In this document: piece by piece, positions 60,251 to 64,000 of the stretch | Position numbering within the stretch: position 1 is the first letter of the stretch | Layout: every line of letters begins with the position of its first letter | Made by a program: the position numbers and the translations under genes | The notes under the pieces: generated by a model | What the model saw: only the letters and a program-made list of their open reading frames with translations | What the model was told of the DNA's origin: nothing | Databases searched by the model: none | NCBI RefSeq assembly: GCF_003265705.1 | Contig: NW_020312775.1 | Location: forward strand, 7,794,075-7,858,074 | Direction of reading: 5' to 3' | DNA: 64,000 nt | DNA from: Callorhinus ursinus | Lineage: Eukaryota > Chordata > Mammalia > Carnivora > Otariidae

Positions 60251-60443
60251 TTTTTTAAGATTTTATTTATTTATTTGAGAGAGAGAGAATGAGAGATGGA
60301 GAGCACGAGAGGGAAGAGGGTCAGAGGGAGAAGCAGACTCCCCGCCGAGCAGGGAGCCCAAGGCAGGACTGGATCCTGGGACTCCAGGATCATGACCTGA
60401 GCTGAAGGCAGTCACTTAACCAACTGAGCCACCCAAGCACCCC
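60251..60443 (-). mobile_element. Can-SINE, minus strand
   Basis: Reversed Can-SINE almost identical in the body to the one at 8167 (GAGATGGAGAGCACGAGAGG). A short duplication around CTTTCATG lies at 60240 and 60445. Confidence 0.96.
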
Positions 60444-60511
60444 GCTTTCATGTTTTCTCATTATTATTTAGTGCCTTTTCTTTTCAGTTTAAAGAAGACC
60501 TTTCATATTTC

Positions 60512-61240
60512 TTTTTTTTTAATTCCAGAATATTTTACAGTTTCATATTAGTTTTAGGTGTACAATATAGTGATTCAACAATTCTATACATTACTCAGTG
60601 CTTATCACAATAAGTGTACTCTTAATCTCCTTCACATATTTCACTTATTCCCCACCAACCTCCTCCCTGGTAACCAACAGTTCTCTATAGATAGGAGTCT
60701 GTTTTTTGGTTTGTCCTTTTTTTTCCATTTGTTCATTTGTTTTGTTTCTTAAATTCCACATATGAGTAAAATCATATCGCATTTATTTTTCTCTGACAGA
60801 CTGATTTCACTTAGCATTATACTCTCTAGATCCAACCATGTTGTTGCAAATGGCAAGATGTCTTTCTTTCTTATGGCTGAGTAAAATTCCATTCATCTAT
60901 TGTTGGACACTTGGGCTGCTTCCATAATTTCGCTATGTAAATTAGTGCTGCAATAAGCAGGGCATGCATATATCTTTTTGAATTAGTGTTTTTGTGTTCT
61001 TTGTTTAAATACCCAGTAATGCAATTACTGGGTCATATGGTAATTCCATTCGTAATTTTTCGAGGAACTTCTATAATATTTTCCAGAACGGCTGCACCAG
61101 TGCACAAATGTTCCTTTTTCTGCACATCCTCACCAACACTTGTTTCTTGTGTTTTGATTTTAGCCATTCTGGCAGGTGTGAAGTGATATCTCTTTGTAGT
61201 TTTGATTTGTATTTCCCTGGTGATGAAAATTTTAGATTTT
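60512..61240 (-). mobile_element. Old LINE-1 3' part, minus strand
   Basis: Poly-T 60512-60520, then the reverse complement of an old L1 3'UTR (GGTGTACAATATAGTGATTC) and the ORF2 C-terminal end (GGACACTTGGGCTGCTTCCA, GCCATTCTGGCAGGTGTGA). It is truncated at about 61240. Confidence 0.88.
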
Positions 61241-61510
61241 ATTAATATTATAGTTCTCACCTCATTCTGTGACCTTACTCCTTTGTTTCTATGACTGTTT
61301 TGTTCAAGACTGGGCAACCTCCATGAATTCATCTAAGGTTCTCTGTTAAGTGCCTTCCATTACCTTATCCACTTGAGCCAAAGAAAGGCAGATCCCTAGT
61401 TGCCTTAGTGGTAAATAGAATGGGAACATGTGAAAGTGGTAAAACAGCAGAAGTAAGTGATATAGAGTGAAGTATATAGAGAGATAAAACATCATTAACA
61501 AGAATTGGAT
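61241..61510. other. Single-copy DNA
   Basis: No repeat or gene recognised between an L1 end and a Can-SINE. Confidence 0.5.
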
Positions 61511-61723
61511 GGGGCACCTGGGGGGCTCAGCTGGTAAAATGTCTGCTTTCAGCTCAGCTCATGATCCCAGGACCCTGTGATCCAGCCCCGCTTCAGGCTC
61601 TCTGCTCAGTGGGAAGTCTGCATCTCCTTCTCCCTCTGCCCCTCCCCCCCCCCGCTTGCGCTCACATGCGTATGCACACACGTGCACTCTCTAACAAATA
61701 AATGAATAAATCTTAAAAAACAA
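61511..61723 (+). mobile_element. Can-SINE, plus strand, diverged
   Basis: Head GGGGCACCTGGGGGGCTCAG, CT-rich body with C-run and CACACGTG-like simple sequence, tail AAATAAATGAATAAATCTT. The 14-bp duplication AACAAGAATTGGAT / AACAAGAATAGGAT (one mismatch) is at 61497-61510 and 61724-61737. Confidence 0.96.
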
Positions 61724-62310
61724 AACAAGAATAGGATCAAATCTTCTGTAGTTTCTGTTAGAGTGGAATGGCACCTTCTAATTTCTCTGGATTTCCTGAG
61801 GAGCGAACTTTCTAAACACATTCCTCGCAGCTCTGCACTCCTTTAATCACTCTGCACCAGGTGAGTTGGAATGACTTATGTAATTGGTGAACAAATGCTG
61901 TGCTTGGCTAAGCTTCTTCCTCCTTTTTGAGAATGCACTTGCTTGCAGGGAGACATAATGTGCTCTTGCTTCTACAGGGAAGAGGTCTTGTTCTGGTTCC
62001 ATTCTGCTATGAATCAGTGAATTCACTTGTCTGATTCCAGGGTTTATTATTAATAAGTCCACCTGGTTAACAGAATTGTAGCTGCACCCTTCCACTTATA
62101 CTTTATAAATAAACTATATAAAGGTGATATTTTGCTTCTCTACCTCTGTCTCCTGTGTTTTTTTAATTTTTGTTTAGAAGCAGGGCAGGGAGCTTCTCAG
62201 AGATCTCAAGAGTATAAAGAGGGTGCAATAAAAATTTCAAATGAATAACAAATTTTACGGTTGTCTTTATAATCACTACTAAAATTTAAAAACCTAAGGA
62301 CTAGATATCA
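61724..62310. other. Single-copy DNA
   Basis: No gene, RNA or repeat recognised apart from the right copy of the SINE duplication. Reading frames up to 82 codons lack recognisable features. Confidence 0.5.
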
Positions 62311-62769
62311 ATTTTTTAAAATTTTTTATTGTTATGTTAATCACCATATATTACATCATTTGTTTTTGATGTAGTGTTCCATGATTCATTGTTTGTTCAT
62401 AACACCCAGTGCTCCATGCAGAATGTGCCCTCTTTAATACCCATCACCAGGCTAACCCATCCCCCTACCCTCCTCCCCTCTAGAACCCCCAGTTTGTTTT
62501 TCAGAGTCCATCATCTCTCATGGTTCGTCTCCCCCTCTGATTTACTCCCCTTCATTCTTCCTCTCCTGCTATCTTCTTCTTTTTCTTTTTTCTTAAAATA
62601 TGTTGCGTTATTTGTTTCAGAAGTACAGATCTGTGATTCAACAGTCTTGCACAATTCACAGCACTCACTGTAGCACATACCCTCCCCAATGTCTATCACC
62701 CAGCCACCCCATCCCTCCCACCCCCTACCACTCCAGTAACACTCAGTTTGTTCCTGAGATTAAGAATTC
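62311..62769 (-). mobile_element. LINE-1 3'UTR-only insertion
   Basis: The minus strand carries the carnivore L1 3'UTR from just after the ORF2 stop (CCTGAGATTAAGAATTC at the right end) to a T-rich tail at the left. It is closely similar to 19097-19539 but about 20 bases longer at the 5' side. No clear duplication was found. Confidence 0.92.
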
Positions 62770-63005
62770 TGCAGAGGATCTCAGAAAAGTAGCATCTCCT
62801 ACAGATAAACAATTGGAGAGTTCATATAAATGCTGATTCTGGAATTCAAATCACTCTATCATTTGAACTTTGACTCGTTGAAATTTCATAGATTTCATAG
62901 ATAAACCAAGTATACAGTAAGGATATATTTGGTTGAAAATGTGCTGTTGTTTATTAATATTTCAAAATAAAGAGGGAATAATTAAAATATTAGAGAGATA
63001 TTTGG

Positions 63006-63199
63006 TTCTTTAAAAAAAACTATCTAAGAGATAGAGAGTGAGTGAAAGACAGAGAAGGAGGAGGGGGAAGGGCAAAAGAAGGGGGGAAGCAGACAACCCA
63101 CTGGGCAGGGAGCCTGATGTGGGGCTCAATCCCAGGACACCAGGATCATGAACTAAGCTGAAGGCAGACACTTAAATGACTGAACAAGCCAGACACCCT
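63006..63199 (-). mobile_element. Can-SINE, minus strand, degraded
   Basis: TTTAAAAAAAACTATCTAAG start, GA-rich body, then GATGTGGGGCTCAATCCCAG and a worn head (CAAGCCAGACACCCT). The 11-bp duplication GAGATATTTGG is at 62995-63005 and 63200-63210. Confidence 0.92.
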
Positions 63200-63311
63200 G
63201 AGATATTTGGATTTTAATGGAGATAACTTTAAAGAATGATTTTACAGTACTCCAGAATATGAACGAATATAACCTCCCAAATTACATAAATTTAAATTAA
63301 CCAATAGATAT

Positions 63312-63596
63312 ATGAAGACAGGAAGATGGTGGGACAGTACAAGGACCACTGACTCACCACATCCCATGAATACAAATTAGTAAACATCAAATCATGCTAA
63401 ATACTCCCCAGAAATTGACTAGAAGACTGCAAAAACAAATTCCACAACTACAGGGAGAGAAGTGGTTACACCAAAGAACGTACGACATATTTCAATATAG
63501 AGAAAGCCTATATAAGGCTAGCAGGTTTTTCAATAGAAACTGCAAGCCAGAGAATGTTATGATATATTCAAAGTGCTGAATGGGAAAAATCTAGGT
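63312..63596 (+). mobile_element. Small internally deleted LINE-1 5' fragment
   Basis: An L1 5' start (AAGATGGTGGGACAG) and about 170 bases of 5'UTR (AACTACAGGGAGAGAAGTGG) are followed within a few tens of bases by ORF1 C-terminal sequence (GCAAGCCAGAGAATG, TATTCAAAGTGCTGAATGGG). About 1.5 kb or more of intervening 5'UTR and ORF1 is absent. Confidence 0.72.
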
Positions 63597-63599
63597 AAC

Positions 63600-63789
63600 T
63601 TTATTTATTTAATTATTTTAAGCAAGGGACAGATGGGGAAGGGGCAGAAGGAGAGGGAGAGCGAGAAACCCAAGGAGGCTCCACGCCCATCATGGAGCCT
63701 GATGTGGGGCTCAATCCCACAAACCTCAGCTCATGACACAGCCTGAAATCGAGTCAGACGCTTAACTGACTGAGCCACCCAGGTGCCCC
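63600..63789 (-). mobile_element. Can-SINE, minus strand, diverged
   Basis: TTTATTTATTTAATTATTTTAAG start, purine-rich body, GATGTGGGGCTCAATCCCAC and head ending CACCCAGGTGCCCC. No convincing duplication. Confidence 0.92.
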
Positions 63790-64000
63790 TAAAATTTCGT
63801 TATTTTGTTCATCACAGAATTTTTGGATCAATTTTAATAATTTATAATATTGCATAAAAAGTTTTTATCTGGATTTCTGAGCTTTTTGGCAATTCCTTAA
63901 GATTTGTGCCTGAGGTGAATGCCTCACTCGCCTGTCCTGAGCCTCTGCAAAGATATCAATAATCATGATGCTAAGAAAGCACAGTGGCATGATATATTTA
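63790..64000. other. Unassigned window end
   Basis: Single-copy or old repeat DNA. GGCATGATATATT at the very end resembles L1 ORF1 C-terminal DNA and may start another L1 fragment beyond the window. A short imperfect inverted repeat lies at 63913-63933. Confidence 0.45.

Larger units (their letters stand above)
56894..60511 (-). mobile_element. Old LINE-1, minus strand, split by insertions
   Basis: Read on the minus strand from about 60511: ORF1-ORF2 spacer region, ORF2 from the endonuclease (59650-59230) through the RT to the region after it (56894). An older-type L1 3' end (58688-59033) and two Can-SINEs (59879, 60251) interrupt it. It is heavily diverged, and the longest reading frames on its coding strand are about 100 codons (58282-57977). 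Confidence 0.85.

Noticed and set aside
8167..63789. Can-SINE heads as tRNA genes
   Set aside because: They are tRNA-derived with A/B-box-like motifs, but the structure has decayed and a SINE body and A-tail follow, with target duplications.
8167..63789. Regularly repeated similar units as a CRISPR-like array
   Set aside because: Units are about 190 bases, irregularly spaced, on both strands and flanked by different duplications: dispersed SINEs.

Overview
The window is mammalian nuclear DNA made almost entirely of retrotransposons. Many tRNA-derived Can-SINEs (consensus-like 5' end GGGGCGCCTGGGTGGCTCAG, tail AAATAAATAAAATCTTT) identify a carnivore. None of the SINEs has the dog-specific SINEC_Cf head or the cat-type internal sequence, so a non-canid caniform (bear, seal or mustelid type) is the best guess. 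This is an inference. No host protein-coding exon, RNA gene, CRISPR array or viral gene could be supported. Every long reading frame belongs to LINE-1 (L1) ORF1 or ORF2, or lies opposite one of them.

Layout. 1-423: unassigned single-copy-looking DNA. 424-7032: the best-preserved L1, plus strand, with a CpG-rich 5'UTR, ORF1 (two TGA stops) and ORF2 (two 1-base deletions and one TAA); its 3'UTR and poly-A are missing. 7109-13203: an old minus-strand L1 carrying three Can-SINEs. 13204-19096: mostly single-copy DNA with MIR and L2 relics and an old L1 5'UTR/ORF1 fragment. 19097-19539: an L1 3'UTR-only insertion with a perfect target-site duplication (TSD). 19573-25625: a minus-strand L1 with an internal RT deletion and a duplicated 5'UTR block. 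25626-27558: single-copy DNA and an L2 relic. 27559-32625: a minus/plus/minus L1 mosaic with a fold-back junction. 32626-37328: the largest stretch poor in L1, with three Can-SINEs plus MIR and L2 relics. 37329-61240: a dense stack of nested L1s, mostly minus strand, including a full-length insertion with TSD (37783-43943), a chimeric L1 block flanked by a 19-bp TSD (44768-47715) and a decayed full-length plus-strand L1 (48852-55490). 61241-64000: single-copy DNA, three Can-SINEs, a second 3'UTR-only L1 and a small internally deleted L1.

The elements do not form a working system. They are layers of successive insertions whose order can be read from which element interrupts which. All L1 reading frames are broken, so none can be autonomous as read here. 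I did not find a convincing undescribed biological system. The items most worth a second look are structural: the rearranged L1 junctions, the chimeric TSD-flanked block, the duplicated 5'UTR modules with different microsatellites at the same position, and a near-consensus SINE that may be a recent insertion.
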